A stretch of 64,000 bases of DNA from positions 1 through 64,000 of the forward strand of contig NZ_CANMFF010000007.1 in assembly GCF_947497005.1 (NCBI RefSeq), written 5' to 3'. This DNA is from an uncultured Ruegeria sp. GTDB taxonomy: Bacteria > Pseudomonadota > Alphaproteobacteria > Rhodobacterales > Rhodobacteraceae. Position 1 is the first letter of the stretch. Each line of letters opens with the position of its first letter. Under the pieces are notes generated by a model. The model was not told where the DNA came from, made no database searches, and saw nothing but the letters and a program-made list of their open reading frames with translations. Shown piece by piece: positions 37,601 through 47,634 of the stretch. The position numbers and the translations under genes are program-made.

Positions 37601-38308
37601 ATGATGAGTTCGAAGAACCTGCCCAGCACACAAGAAGTCCAAAGCGCCATTCACCGGGTACGTGGTGCCCGCGTGGTGCTGGCCGAGGATCTGGCGCAGT
37701 TCTACGGAAAATCCGTCAGCGCCTTCAATCAAGCCGTGTCACGTAACACCGACCTGTTTCAAGGCTACCGTTTTCAGCTGACCGATGCCGAGGTCGCCGA
37801 TCTGCAATCACGGAATGTGATCTCGAAACCCAAGGGCCGAGGTGGACGGCGGGTCAATCCGTGGGTCTATACCGATTACGGCGTGGCTATCGCCTCGGCC
37901 CTGTTCAAGGACCCGCGCGCCATCAGGATCACCCGGATGATTACCGAGGCTTTCGTCGACGGTGCAAATGCGCTGGCCGAAACCCCGCGCAGCGATCCGG
38001 AAATCCTGCCGCCCGAAAGTGCCCCCGCCCAGCTGCTGCCCAATGGCGAACAGTTACGCGATTTGGCTGAAAACATCCTCGATTCCGGTCAGCAGAGCCT
38101 TATCGATTACATCGCCAACCCCACCACCAAGCGTCAGCAGGCTGTAGCCGTGATCATGAAGACCCTGGCCGAAACCGCCGGAGAAGAAGTGCGCACTCAG
38201 CAGGATCGCCTGCGCCTGCGCATCGCCGAACGGCTGGCCACGGGCGATTATGCCGATGATGACGACCGCAAAGGATTGCTGGAACTGTTGACCGCGATGA
38301 AAGGGTAG
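37601..38308 (+). CDS. ORF6N-domain protein (KilA-N/antirepressor-like)
   Basis: A 235-residue protein. The ORF6N domain covers about residues 5-115: VQSAIHRVRGARVVLAEDLA, QFYGKSVSAFNQAVSRNTD, then WVYTDYGVAIASALFKDPRA. The C-terminal half is helical and charged. ORF6N proteins are common in phages and mobile elements as DNA-binding antirepressor-like proteins. The start at 37601 is set by alignment with the truncated copy at 35659. A frame at 37595 is also possible. Confidence 0.82.
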   Translation: MMSSKNLPSTQEVQSAIHRVRGARVVLAEDLAQFYGKSVSAFNQAVSRNTDLFQGYRFQLTDAEVADLQSRNVISKPKGRGGRRVNPWVYTDYGVAIASALFKDPRAIRITRMITEAFVDGANALAETPRSDPEILPPESAPAQLLPNGEQLRDLAENILDSGQQSLIDYIANPTTKRQQAVAVIMKTLAETAGEEVRTQQDRLRLRIAERLATGDYADDDDRKGLLELLTAMKG

Positions 38309-38351
38309 AGCCGCCCTTGCCTCTGACCTGTGGGCGACTAGCTTTCCTGCT

Positions 38352-38780
38352 ATGCGCATCGTTCTGGTATCACTGATCCTCGGCACACCGGCCACCGCGT
38401 GGGAGGCAACGGTAGGCCAGATCTGCACCCTGTCACATGCCACGGACGAGGCAGAGATATTCCTGACCTACGACCCGGCAAAACCGCTTTACACCCTGTC
38501 GGTCACCCGAAAGACTGAGAGCTGGACCAAAACACCATGGTTTGCGATGCGGTTCGAAGGGCCAAACCCCATCGAAATTGCCACTCCGAACCATATCCTT
38601 TCTGACGGTGAGTCGTCACTGACGGTCACCGATACCGGATTTGGAAACGTTCTGAACGGGTTGGAATACAACCTGACGGCCTATGCGTTTACACAGGACA
38701 GGTTGACTGAATTTCCCCTGGATGGCGCTGCCCCCCAGGTTCGCGTCTTTCGTGAATGCGCTGGTGCTCAGCTGTCCTGA
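38352..38780 (+). CDS. Hypothetical exported protein
   Basis: A 142-residue protein with a short signal peptide (MRIVLVSLILGTPATAWEA) and a beta-rich body (IFLTYDPAKPLYTLSVTR ... SSLTVTDTGFGNVLNG). Cys residues at the start (QICTLS) and end (FRECAG) could form a disulfide. No family recognised. It converges with the zinc-ribbon gene. Confidence 0.65.
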   Translation: MRIVLVSLILGTPATAWEATVGQICTLSHATDEAEIFLTYDPAKPLYTLSVTRKTESWTKTPWFAMRFEGPNPIEIATPNHILSDGESSLTVTDTGFGNVLNGLEYNLTAYAFTQDRLTEFPLDGAAPQVRVFRECAGAQLS

Positions 38781-38785
38781 ATGTA

Positions 38786-39031
38786 TCAGAAGTCAAACAG
38801 ATCTTCCAGAAAACCGCCACGTTTCTTTTTCTTGCGATGGCTGTGATCCGCCCTGTCATCATAACTGGACTGTGGCGGAGGTGGTGGCGTATAAGCTGTC
38901 GATCGCTCGATGATCTTATCCAGTTCACCCCGATCCAGCCAAACACCCCTGCATTGCGGACAATAGTCGATTTCGACGCCGCTGCGGTCCGTTATGACCA
39001 GTTGAGTTCCGTCAATTGGACATTGCATCAT
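38786..39031 (-). CDS. TFIIB-type zinc-ribbon protein
   Basis: An 81-residue protein with C-P-x-D-G-x-x-L ... C-P-x-C-x-G-x-W-L-D-x-G-E-L (MMQCPIDGTQL, YCPQCRGVWLDRGELDKIIE), the zf-TFIIB domain, followed by a Pro-rich and Lys-rich tail. Function unknown. A longer start at 39043 exists; ATG 39031 begins the conserved motif. Confidence 0.82.
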   Translation of the reverse strand: MMQCPIDGTQLVITDRSGVEIDYCPQCRGVWLDRGELDKIIERSTAYTPPPPPQSSYDDRADHSHRKKKKRGGFLEDLFDF

Positions 39032-39186
39032 ACGATCTCCCATTTTGCTACCAGCATGAAATGGGGTCGATCCGTTGCCGTGTCATCCCTCTGTGACATG
39101 ACGCCCGAGCGCGTAGGTCGAAAAGGGAAGAAGCCGACAATTGCTCTTGGTCAAAGATGATCATCCAGTTCGCGCAATCATTGCCA

Positions 39187-39609
39187 TCAGGGACGCACGA
39201 ATTTGGCGGTTCCAAGAGACCTCTGTTGTGGCTCCGGGCTGTTCTGCACTTGCGGAACATTCACGCGCGGCGCATTGGCGACACCACAGGCGATCCCGTC
39301 GCCGTCCGGGTCATTGCGCTTATGATAGCCCGCCTGCCCCTCATAAAACGGCCCGACACCAATCGCCTGTGTCGCATCACATCCCGCCAGCGCGATCAGA
39401 TGGATCACCGCCTCTTCCCGCTCATACTCGGACAGCCGTAAAAAGACACCCGTCGCGATCAACACGGTAGTCAACGGCAACAGCAAAACCATCACCAGAA
39501 TTCGTACCGGAGACAGCGCCTGCCTGCGCAACGCTTCGGCGCGTTGATGTCGTCTGGACGACCGTGGATTCAGATCAGGCGCATCATGCGGAGGTTTCTT
39601 GAACAGCAT
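39187..39609 (-). CDS. Membrane-anchored excalibur calcium-binding-domain protein
   Basis: A 140-residue protein: a basic N-terminus, one transmembrane helix (ILVMVLLLPLTTVLIATGVF), then a periplasmic excalibur motif GPFYEGQAGYHKRNDPDGDG-IACG with the D-x-D-x-D-G-x-x-C calcium loop. Such proteins are often surface-associated; the role here is unknown. Confidence 0.78.
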   Translation of the reverse strand: MLFKKPPHDAPDLNPRSSRRHQRAEALRRQALSPVRILVMVLLLPLTTVLIATGVFLRLSEYEREEAVIHLIALAGCDATQAIGVGPFYEGQAGYHKRNDPDGDGIACGVANAPRVNVPQVQNSPEPQQRSLGTAKFVRP

Positions 39610-39748
39610 TCCCTGATGTGTAACTCCGATATGTGGCAAAGCCGAGGCAGCCCGAATTCAAAAAACAGAACAGTGGGCCTGGATCAGGTCGGCAACATCG
39701 GACAATAATTCCCGTGCACCTGAGATGTTTGCAGATCGGACCAACACC

Positions 39749-40231
39749 ATGACCGAGCTCACCCCCTATCGGACACCCGATGAAGCCGTTCGCTCGCAGG
39801 CGCGGGACCTTCTCGCGCATGGGCATTTTGCATCTTTGGCGGTTCTCTGTCCGGAAACAGGGTTGCCCTCGATCTCCCGGATCGCGTTGGCCACGGATGA
39901 AACAGGTAATCCTGTGACGCTGATCTCCACCCTTGCCGAGCATTCCCGGGCGCTGTGCGCCAATCCCAATTGCGCCCTCTTGGTAGGAGAGCCTGCGGAA
40001 AAAGGCGACCCGCTGACCCATCCGCGCCTGACATTGCACGTGATCGCCCGACCGGTTCACCGGTGCATGACAGGCTATACTGAATTGCGCGAGCGTTATC
40101 TGGTCTTGCGCCCCAAAGCGAAACTGTACATCGATTTCGCCGATTTCAACTTTGTGAGGTTCATCATTCAGGACGGCCTTTTGAACGGCGGATTTGGCAA
40201 GGCCTATCGTCTCACCACTCAGGATTTCTAA
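39749..40231 (+). CDS. HugZ/PNPOx-like split-barrel protein
   Basis: A 160-residue pyridoxamine-5'-phosphate-oxidase-like split barrel (FASLAVLCPETGLPSISRIA, LISTLAEHSRALCANPNCAL, LHVIARPVH ... RYLVLRPKAKLYIDFADFNF). The last motif is typical of the HugZ/haem-utilisation group. A role in haem or flavin binding is possible. ATG 39749 is preferred over 39725 by alignment. Confidence 0.8.
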   Translation: MTELTPYRTPDEAVRSQARDLLAHGHFASLAVLCPETGLPSISRIALATDETGNPVTLISTLAEHSRALCANPNCALLVGEPAEKGDPLTHPRLTLHVIARPVHRCMTGYTELRERYLVLRPKAKLYIDFADFNFVRFIIQDGLLNGGFGKAYRLTTQDF

Positions 40232-40234
40232 CTT

Positions 40235-40642
40235 TCAGCGGACCACATGCACGGCACATCCTGCGTGACGCACGACATGGGACGCGGTTGACCCCAGCAG
40301 CAGGTCCTGCATCCCAGGTCGGTGAGACGCCATGATGATCAGATCCGGATGGTTTGCCTGGGCCCAATCCAGAATGGTTCGCCCGGAATGCCCTTCAATC
40401 ACTATTCCCTTGGCATTCGGCAATTGCGATGCCAACTCATCCAGCTCAGTCTGAATCGCCTTTCGCGCCTCTGTCAGGTATTCGGACGGCATATAGGAAA
40501 TCGCATAGTTCGGAATATGCTCGACCACATGCAACAATGTCACCTGTGCGTCTGGCGTGGCCAGAACCTGGGCCAGTTTCAATGACCCCGATGTGTCTCT
40601 TTCAGCATCGAAAGAGATGGGGACCAGAATATTGTGATACAT
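40235..40642 (-). CDS. Universal stress protein family (UspA)
   Basis: A 135-residue Usp domain: MYHNILVPISFDAE at the start, the ATP-binding loop ASHRPGMQDLLLGSTASHVV and RHAGCAVHVVR at the end. It converges with the HugZ-like gene, with only 3 bp between stops. Confidence 0.9.
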   Translation of the reverse strand: MYHNILVPISFDAERDTSGSLKLAQVLATPDAQVTLLHVVEHIPNYAISYMPSEYLTEARKAIQTELDELASQLPNAKGIVIEGHSGRTILDWAQANHPDLIIMASHRPGMQDLLLGSTASHVVRHAGCAVHVVR

Positions 40643-40706
40643 GACGCGAGCCTCCGTTTTGCAGGCTCACTATGAAACAGTTTGACAACACATGCTTTGA
40701 TTCAGG

Positions 40707-41033
40707 TCAGGAATTTCCGAATGTCTCCGCGACGTCGTACATGACCGGCTCAAAACTCTTGCACAGTTCATTGATTTTGCGGTTACGGTCACGCATTTCG
40801 GGCGTCCGCAGCATGGCAAGAAAATCCTCGCGGCGTTGCCACTGCGAATAGTTGGCGATCCGGGTTTGCGCATCATTGACGTGCAGCCCGGCGGAAACGA
40901 AACCTGGCTGCTTTGAAATGAACTCGGCATAGGCATCCGTCAGGGCTTCCAAAAGGTCCTGACAGGTGCCCGGTGTCATTTCAAAGGTCGTGATAACTGT
41001 TTGAACACTGGCGTTTTTAGCGATTTTCAGCAT
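40707..41033 (-). CDS. ABM/dimeric alpha-beta-barrel protein
   Basis: A 108-residue protein of the antibiotic biosynthesis monooxygenase type (VITTFEMTPGTCQDLLEALT, EFISKQPGFVSAGLHVNDAQ, IANYSQWQRREDFLAML). Small oxygenase or unknown role. It is a different member from the one at 37086. Confidence 0.75.
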   Translation of the reverse strand: MLKIAKNASVQTVITTFEMTPGTCQDLLEALTDAYAEFISKQPGFVSAGLHVNDAQTRIANYSQWQRREDFLAMLRTPEMRDRNRKINELCKSFEPVMYDVAETFGNS

Positions 41034-41176
41034 CGGGATTCTCCATTTCCTCCTCCAAGCCTAACACATCAAAATGAAACGTCGCCTATTTCCTGCCAGC
41101 TTCGCAAACCGGGTGTGTCAATACCAGCCATATCAGAGTGAAATGGCCACCCGGTTCGGGGCGGCCAGTCAAGGTT

Positions 41177-43465
41177 CTAGCGTTCCATGCGCATCAGAAC
41201 TGACACTATTCCTTTCACATGGTCCGGCCACCGCAACAGAAAACTGTCGCCCGTAGCCCCCTGCTCGACCTCAACATGAGGAGAGCTGAAAACATGGTTG
41301 TTGAACACCCCCGAGAGCACACCGATCGTCGTGACCCCATCACAGCTGCGCGCCTTGCTATCGAATGGCAATTGCCCGCTTGCCGAGACATACCAGAGAT
41401 TGGATACTGAATGTTGCGTATAGCGGACCCTCAGCGGATTTGCAGATTTTCTTGTCACCCCGTGATAGGTATTGTTCTGGAAAGTCACGTTGGCGTGCCT
41501 GTCCTTGTTCAAGTCAGCGAAGGTTGTATCAACCCTTTCCGCCCGAAAAATATCGCCGCTCGTAGCACGAAACTTGTTTCCGGTCACTGCCAGACCATTC
41601 AGGAAATGCCCGGGACCATAGGGGCGAATGACGATGTAACTGAGCCACGACGGAGCTTGGCTGGAATAGAATATGTTATCCGTGATGCTCATCGCACTGA
41701 AAGAAAAGCCACCGGTGTAGGTCGGCACCGGATCGCGTTCATTCGTCCATTCGATAAAACAGTTATCGACATAATTCTCAGCGATGGTGGAGCTGTTATA
41801 GGTGCCGATCATGATCAACCCGGCAGTGCGCACACCTTGCGGGATACTGTCGCCCTGAAAGAAGTGGTTGCCCAGGATCATATTGTTATCGCCGCCCAGA
41901 ACGGCGAAATGCCTGAAACGCACCGCCCGGTTGTGGCGCAACTTCACATCGTTTGAATTGGTGTTCAAAGCGATGGAATACCGATCCGTCACAACAAGAG
42001 ATTCTTCTGCGGACAGGAATTGACAGTTTTCAATTGACATGCCTTTGCACCCTGTGCCGGTCGAGGTGATCCCTCGATCTTTGGGACGGCTGACAAAACA
42101 GTCGTTCAACGAAAAGGTGCTGCCCGAGGCCGCCAGACGGATTCCGCTGCATCGGCTGTTGCATTGAAATTCGATCTGCTCCATGCCGAATTTCCGAAGC
42201 GTACTGAAACCACCGAAATCCAACAGATACTTGAAGGAATAAAACGTGAAGGACTGGGTCCCCGACGCGCCGACAAGAGGCGCGCTCAGTGTAATCTCAC
42301 CCGCTCCGACATTTTTTGACCGCACATAGATCTCACGTCCGACACCGCTGCCGGCAACGTAAGATCCCACTGGAATATTGGCGACATTTGCAACATTGGT
42401 CAGGCGCGTTTTGTCCGAAGGGTCATAGGTCGCTGTTGACGTGAACTGCTCGGTATCCCAGGCCGCACTGCTTTTGACATCGAACTGGCCATTCCGGATT
42501 ACACGACGGGTCGAAAAACCGCTTTGCTTGTTGGGAACTGCCGCCGCCATATCGATCGGAGAGGTCACCGAAATTTTGCGGCCCCCCAAATCAAGAGATT
42601 CATGGTCCGAGTTGTTCAGCAGAGCCTGAAACGCCTTTTTGAACGCCAGCTCCTCGTCTCCGAATGCCGCTATATAAGCGGGCAGATGGAAGTCCTTTGT
42701 CAGCAACAGCATTTTGTCATCCGGCATGGTGACGGTGCCTTCAAAGTCCATCTCGGACGCCATGCTTGTGTTTTCCGCCAGATGATAGGTCCCCTGTGGA
42801 ACGTAAACCCGACGACCGCCCGCCGCCTGATCCGCTGCTTCAAACGCAGCTGAGTCGTCCGCTACGCCATCGCCGATGGCCCCATAATCCCGCACATCCA
42901 CAACGCTGATCATCTCACGCAGGAAAACACTGGTGACATCTGTGATCTCCAGATCATCGACGCGCACCAACGCCCCGTTGGACCCCTCAATATCAAGACC
43001 GAAATGACCGTACAGGGCGGCCAGCCCCCACGGCATATCCACACCGGGGCGCTGGCCGGTGCCGACAATCGCCGTGAACTCATGCACAGCGCCATAGCCC
43101 GACAACGGGGTGGCTGGCCCCTGCTCCACGACACCCGCCACATGGGTGTCGCCCGCACCACCGGCCCAGGCCGCAATACGCACGGACGGCAATGGACCAC
43201 TGATCGCCTTTATCCTGGCTTTGATCTGCAAATAGCAGCCGGGCAAAATCGGTGTCTGACCCATATACCGGAGCTGCTGCGTGGTATTCACTTTCAGAAT
43301 CTCAAGACAGCCGCCAAAATCCGCATCCGCTGGCACGAACACCCCGGTGCCGGACCCGCCATATGTGGGCGAGCCAGGCGTCCCGTCTCCCGCAGACCAG
43401 ACGGTCAGACCATTCGCGAATTGCGGTGGCATGAACACGATGCCGTCAGTGATTGCCTTGTTCAT
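41177..43465 (-). CDS. Large right-handed beta-helix protein (glycosyl hydrolase 28/pectate lyase 3-like)
   Basis: A 762-residue protein. After a beta-sandwich-like N-terminal region of about 190 residues comes the pectate-lyase-3 opening VRDYGAIGDGVADDSAAFEA and then a long series of beta-helix coils (NDCFVSRPKDRGI, IENCQFLSAEESL, ILGNHFFQGDS, ITDNIFYSSQ, VTGNKFRATSG). There is no signal peptide. Proteins of this form are polysaccharide lyases or spike/tail-fibre proteins of phages and gene transfer agents. The genomic neighbourhood does not decide between them. ATG 43465 follows GAAAGGG. Confidence 0.75.
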   Translation of the reverse strand: MNKAITDGIVFMPPQFANGLTVWSAGDGTPGSPTYGGSGTGVFVPADADFGGCLEILKVNTTQQLRYMGQTPILPGCYLQIKARIKAISGPLPSVRIAAWAGGAGDTHVAGVVEQGPATPLSGYGAVHEFTAIVGTGQRPGVDMPWGLAALYGHFGLDIEGSNGALVRVDDLEITDVTSVFLREMISVVDVRDYGAIGDGVADDSAAFEAADQAAGGRRVYVPQGTYHLAENTSMASEMDFEGTVTMPDDKMLLLTKDFHLPAYIAAFGDEELAFKKAFQALLNNSDHESLDLGGRKISVTSPIDMAAAVPNKQSGFSTRRVIRNGQFDVKSSAAWDTEQFTSTATYDPSDKTRLTNVANVANIPVGSYVAGSGVGREIYVRSKNVGAGEITLSAPLVGASGTQSFTFYSFKYLLDFGGFSTLRKFGMEQIEFQCNSRCSGIRLAASGSTFSLNDCFVSRPKDRGITSTGTGCKGMSIENCQFLSAEESLVVTDRYSIALNTNSNDVKLRHNRAVRFRHFAVLGGDNNMILGNHFFQGDSIPQGVRTAGLIMIGTYNSSTIAENYVDNCFIEWTNERDPVPTYTGGFSFSAMSITDNIFYSSQAPSWLSYIVIRPYGPGHFLNGLAVTGNKFRATSGDIFRAERVDTTFADLNKDRHANVTFQNNTYHGVTRKSANPLRVRYTQHSVSNLWYVSASGQLPFDSKARSCDGVTTIGVLSGVFNNHVFSSPHVEVEQGATGDSFLLRWPDHVKGIVSVLMRMER

Positions 43466-43603
43466 TGAAAACCCTTTCTCAATCGCGCCGCGCAAATCTG
43501 GCGGCGCGTCCAAACCCCGTGTTCAGGTCCGCCCCGAACGCGACAGTCTGGATACCGAAAGGGAATTAACCCCGGCTCATCTCACCGTGACGGTGGTGTT
43601 GCT

Positions 43604-44005
43604 TCAAGCCGCAGGGTCAGCATTGACTAACAACTGGACCCCGTTGATCTTCCAGCCGCCTTCCAGCGGGATCATCTGATAATCCAGAATATGAAACCGC
43701 CCGTTTCCGTCGGTGATCATCACCTTCTGCCACAAAGCCCCGGCAATCTCGCGCAGCTCCAGAAAGCGCACATCCGCCGGACGCCAAACCATGGGATACC
43801 CATTGCGCACCATGGCTCCAAAATTGTCGGGGTTTTGAAACAGCTGCTGGATGTTGGGACTGGCAAAGGTAAAGGCCTTCGCAAAATCATCCGCCTTAAA
43901 GGCTTGTATCTGCGCCGCGATGTTTGCCTCGATTTCGGCATTTTGCGCAAAGGCACCCGACGCCAGTCCGGCACTCAGGGATACAGCAAGCAATAGTCGA
44001 AGCAT
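43604..44005 (-). CDS. DUF4864 exported protein
   Basis: A 133-residue protein with signal peptide MLRLLLAVSLSAGLASGAFA and the DUF4864 pattern IEANIAAQIQAFKADDFAKA, FTFASPNIQ, then YQMIPLEGGWKINGVQLL. It has an NTF2-like fold by appearance. The function is unknown. Confidence 0.8.
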   Translation of the reverse strand: MLRLLLAVSLSAGLASGAFAQNAEIEANIAAQIQAFKADDFAKAFTFASPNIQQLFQNPDNFGAMVRNGYPMVWRPADVRFLELREIAGALWQKVMITDGNGRFHILDYQMIPLEGGWKINGVQLLVNADPAA

Positions 44006-44053
44006 GGGGCCACCTCCTGCGAAAAGAGTAGCCCCACGCCAGTTCAGGTCAAA

Positions 44054-45628
44054 TCAGACCAACTCTCCGGCCAGCGCCTTGTCAATCAGCGCAATTGTCT
44101 CGGGCACGCCATAAAGCGCGATGAAGCCGCCAAAGCGCGGACCTTGCGATGCACCAAGCAGCACTTCATACAGCGCCGTGAACCAACCACGCATGGGATC
44201 GAACCGTTCACGCCCGATGGAATAGACCACCGATTGCAGCGCCTCATCCTCGGTCGGGCCTTCATAAGCCTCAAGCGCGGCTTTCAGTGCTTCCAGTGCC
44301 TCACGTTCCTGATCCGTCGGAGCACGATGTTTGCGTGAGGGTTTGACGAAATCGTTGAAGTAGCAAACCGCAAAACCTGCAGCCTGATCCAGATCGGGAT
44401 GGCTTTCTGCTGTCGCTTCCGGCGCATAGCGACGAATAAAGCCCCACAGTGCTTCTTTGTCTTCCGCCCCTGAGACCGACGCCAGGTTCAGCAACATTGC
44501 AAACGGTACAATCAGGGTCGATTCAGGAACGTCTCCGCCGTGAATATGCCATACCGGGTTGTTCAACTGCGCCTTCAGATCCTGACCGGGATAGGCACGC
44601 AACTGCTGGTGATACTCGTCATAAGCCTTCGGGATCACATCGAAATGCATACGCTTGGCCGTTTTGGGCTTTTGATACATGAAATACGCCAAGCTCTCGG
44701 TCGGCGCATAAGTCAGCCATTCGTCAATGGAGACACCATTACCCGACGACTTGGAAATCTTCTGGCCATTCTCATCCAGAAACAGCTCATACGAAAAATG
44801 CTCGGGCGCACGGCCACCCAGCGCACGGCAGATCGCGTCATATATCTTTTCGTTGGTCGCGTGTTCTTTGCCGTACATCTCGAAATCGACGCCCAGCGCA
44901 GCCCATCGTGCGCCAAAATCAGGCTTCCACTGCAGCTTTAAATTGCCACCAGTGACGGGCAGGGTCCATTCCTTGCCGTCCTCATCATCGAATGTAACGG
45001 TATAGGTCTCGGCGCAAACCTTCTTCATCGGCACATACAAAACCCGGCCGGTCTCGGGATGAATCGGCAGGAAGATTGAATAGGTCTGCTGACGCTCTTC
45101 CCGCAGGCTTTTCAGCATGATAGCCATCACGTCATCATACTTGTCGACCGCACGCTTCAGGATCTCGTCAAACTGACCCGAGCGATAGAAATCGCGTGCC
45201 GAGTAGAATTCGTATTCGAAGCCGAATGTATCAAGGAACCGGCGCAGCATGGCATTGTTGTACTCGCCAAAGCTGGGGTATTCGCCAAACGGATCGGGAA
45301 CCGAGGTCAACGGGCGTTGCAAATGCTCCTCAAGCGCCTCGGGGTTCGGCACGTTGCTGGGTACTTTGCGCATCCCGTCCAGATCGTCCGAGAAACAGAT
45401 CAGCTTGGTCGGGATGTCCGACAACGCTTCAAATGCGCGCTTGACCATCGTGGTCCGCGCGACTTCACCGAACGTACCGATATGCGGCAAGCCCGACGGG
45501 CCATAACCGGTTTCGAACAGAACATATCCCTTTTCAGGAGCACCTTTCTGATAGCGTTTGAGCAACCGGCGCGCCTCTTCAAAAGGCCAGGCCTTGGACG
45601 ACATCGCGGTTTCGCGCAGTTCAGACAT
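44054..45628 (-). CDS. lysK: Lysyl-tRNA synthetase, class I (LysK)
   Basis: A 524-residue class I enzyme, as usual in alphaproteobacteria and archaea. HIGH-type motif [17 protein letters not shown] and KMSKS-type motif [12 protein letters not shown]. It charges tRNA-Lys. The frame is open upstream, but [20 protein letters not shown] (ATG 45628) is the conserved start. Confidence 0.96.
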   Translation of the reverse strand: MSELRETAMSSKAWPFEEARRLLKRYQKGAPEKGYVLFETGYGPSGLPHIGTFGEVARTTMVKRAFEALSDIPTKLICFSDDLDGMRKVPSNVPNPEALEEHLQRPLTSVPDPFGEYPSFGEYNNAMLRRFLDTFGFEYEFYSARDFYRSGQFDEILKRAVDKYDDVMAIMLKSLREERQQTYSIFLPIHPETGRVLYVPMKKVCAETYTVTFDDEDGKEWTLPVTGGNLKLQWKPDFGARWAALGVDFEMYGKEHATNEKIYDAICRALGGRAPEHFSYELFLDENGQKISKSSGNGVSIDEWLTYAPTESLAYFMYQKPKTAKRMHFDVIPKAYDEYHQQLRAYPGQDLKAQLNNPVWHIHGGDVPESTLIVPFAMLLNLASVSGAEDKEALWGFIRRYAPEATAESHPDLDQAAGFAVCYFNDFVKPSRKHRAPTDQEREALEALKAALEAYEGPTEDEALQSVVYSIGRERFDPMRGWFTALYEVLLGASQGPRFGGFIALYGVPETIALIDKALAGELV

Positions 45629-45998
45629 TTCAATATGCTCCATCGGGGAAGGTGTCTCGATCACCCCATGCAACCGGACCGACCCCTCCTATTGTGCCAG
45701 TGCAGCATGAGTCAATAAAACAGTGGAGCAATTCGCACTATACCCCGGTGAAAAACAGTATCTCCATCTGGTTGACAGGAACAAAGCTTGTTGAACCCGC
45801 AAACAGTTTTCTTGAAATGACTGCGCCACTTATTTCACTGACCGGCCCTACTGAAGCCACATTGGTCGGGCGATTGTGCCCGACGAAGCAAAAAAGTCAC
45901 GGGCCGCTTGATCTGTCTTGGCCTGCGTATTTCGTGTGCTTACCGGGCAATGCTAAACAAAGGCGACAGGGGGGTTTCCCCGGACAAAAGGAAACGAG

Positions 45999-46724
45999 AT
46001 GCGACGCGAAACCACCAACCGTATACGCTTTGTACTCGAAGATATCCTTCCCCCGATCTTACGTGACAGCGCCGCCTTTCATTGGCTTGCGTGTCGGGTT
46101 TGGGGAGAACATATCACACGCCTTGCAGAATTCCGCGAGCGCGCAACATACCTGACGGATGACGAGTACGAGAAACTCTATCGCGATCATCCACGCGTGC
46201 ATCAGGGCACCGACAACTCCGAAGCCTGCATCAAACGGATAGCCAAGGATATCGTTGGGCAAAACATCTGCGATATCGGCTGCGGCACCGGCGTTCTGTT
46301 GCAGCGTCTCAAAGCTGCACGACCCGACATCACGCACCTGACCGGGGTGGATTTCGTGGTCGATGATGCGGATGCCATCGACAATATCGACTATGTCGCT
46401 GCCCGGATCGAAGAGCTTCCGTTTGATGACAACAGCTTTGACACCGTCATCTGCACTCATGTGATCGAACATCTTCTGGATTACCGACGTGCCATCGCTG
46501 AACTGCGGCGTGTCGCACGCAAACGCGTCATTATCGTCGTTCCACGCGAACGCGAAAGCAGGTTTACCTTCAATCCACATTTCAACTTTTTCCCCTATAC
46601 GCACAGCTTTCTGCGCGCCGTGCATCCCAGCCCCGACATTCATGTCTGCGAGGATCTGGGGCGCGACATCTATTACTGCGAAGACCGCCCAAAGACAGAA
46701 CCAAAACCGGAGCAGCCAAAATGA
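45999..46724 (+). CDS. SAM-dependent methyltransferase (class I)
   Basis: A 241-residue protein with a Methyltransf_11 core: motif I NICDIGCGTGVLLQ, post-II LTGVDFVVDDAD, motif III-like DNSFDTVICTHVIEHLLDYR. The last four bases overlap the start of a small drug/metabolite-transporter gene (ATGA), so the pair is co-translated. A link to lipid or surface-glycan modification is possible given the partner. Confidence 0.85.
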   Translation: MRRETTNRIRFVLEDILPPILRDSAAFHWLACRVWGEHITRLAEFRERATYLTDDEYEKLYRDHPRVHQGTDNSEACIKRIAKDIVGQNICDIGCGTGVLLQRLKAARPDITHLTGVDFVVDDADAIDNIDYVAARIEELPFDDNSFDTVICTHVIEHLLDYRRAIAELRRVARKRVIIVVPRERESRFTFNPHFNFFPYTHSFLRAVHPSPDIHVCEDLGRDIYYCEDRPKTEPKPEQPK

Positions 46725-47095
46725 CCCCGCCCGCCCCAACGGCGATGGTCTGGGTCGGTTTACTGTTTACACCGGTGATGATCTCCGTCGGCCAGATTTT
46801 GTTCAAACTAGCTGGAAACCGGATTGATGGACGCGACGCCACCGGATTGGTGGGGCTCATCCAAACTCTGTTCGACCCTTTCCTTCTGACCGCCTTTGCC
46901 ATCTATGGTTCGGCGACGGTGCTTTGGGTGTACGTCCTGCGATATCTGACCCTGTCTCAGGCTTACCCGTTCATGGCCCTCAGTTTTGTTCTGGTACCGC
47001 TGGCCTCGCACCTCTTTTTTGGTGAAACCCTGGGACTGCGTTACTGGTTGGGGGCCGCACTTTTGATCTCTGGAATGATGGTCATGAATACCTGA
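46721..47095 (+). CDS. Small four-helix EamA/SMR-type transporter
   Basis: A 124-residue membrane protein with four hydrophobic helices (MVWVGLLFTPVMISVGQILF, LLTAFAIYGSATVLWVYVL, SQAYPFMALSFVLVPLAS, YWLGAALLISGMMVM). It resembles SMR pumps and ArnE/ArnF-type undecaprenyl-sugar flippase subunits. It must act as a dimer or with a partner. It follows a methyltransferase gene. Confidence 0.8.
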   Translation: MTPPAPTAMVWVGLLFTPVMISVGQILFKLAGNRIDGRDATGLVGLIQTLFDPFLLTAFAIYGSATVLWVYVLRYLTLSQAYPFMALSFVLVPLASHLFFGETLGLRYWLGAALLISGMMVMNT

Positions 47096-47183
47096 TCAGG
47101 CCTGCAGAGTGAAACAAGGTGTTGAACCTGACCCGCTGCGCTCATATCGTGCGTCTTCGAACAACCCCAATCAGGACCATCCC

Positions 47184-47606
47184 ATGACCGAGCAAGCGCC
47201 CCACCCGATGTCCCCACAGGATTGCCTTGTGGCGATCATGGTTGCCGTCTCGGCCTCTGACGAAAACATCCGGACGGCAGAGCTGGTCAAAATCGAGGTC
47301 GCAGTCAACATGCTGCCGGTTTTCGCCGGATACGACATAGATCGGACCCGTCATGTGTCACAGATTGTGTTTGATCTGTTCGAACAGGAAGACGGGCTGG
47401 ATGCGCTGTTTGGTCTGATCCGCGAAAACCTGCCGGAACGTCTGAACGAAACAGCTTATGCGCTGGCCTGCGATGTTGCGGCCGCCGACGGATCACTGGC
47501 CGAAACAGAGCTTCGTCTGCTGGAAGAAATCCGGTACGAGCTGAATATCGACCGCCTGCACGCGGCAGCCATCGAACGCGGGGCACGGGCGCGCCACACG
47601 GTCTGA
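47184..47606 (+). CDS. TerB-family protein
   Basis: A 140-residue helical protein of the TerB/DjlA-like fold: CLVAIMVAVSASDENIRTAE, VKIEVAVNMLPVF, then ACDVAAADGSLAETELRLLE. TerB proteins belong to tellurite-resistance and membrane-stress systems; this one is isolated. ATG 47184 starts the conserved part. Confidence 0.82.
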   Translation: MTEQAPHPMSPQDCLVAIMVAVSASDENIRTAELVKIEVAVNMLPVFAGYDIDRTRHVSQIVFDLFEQEDGLDALFGLIRENLPERLNETAYALACDVAAADGSLAETELRLLEEIRYELNIDRLHAAAIERGARARHTV

Positions 47607-47634
47607 TTGTCGGACCCCAGGCAAGCTACAGCTT

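Noticed and set aside
35592..37740. Possible CRISPR-like array from three similar leader segments
   Set aside because: The copies are about 130-180 bp long, diverged, and contain gene starts; spacing and length do not fit a CRISPR.
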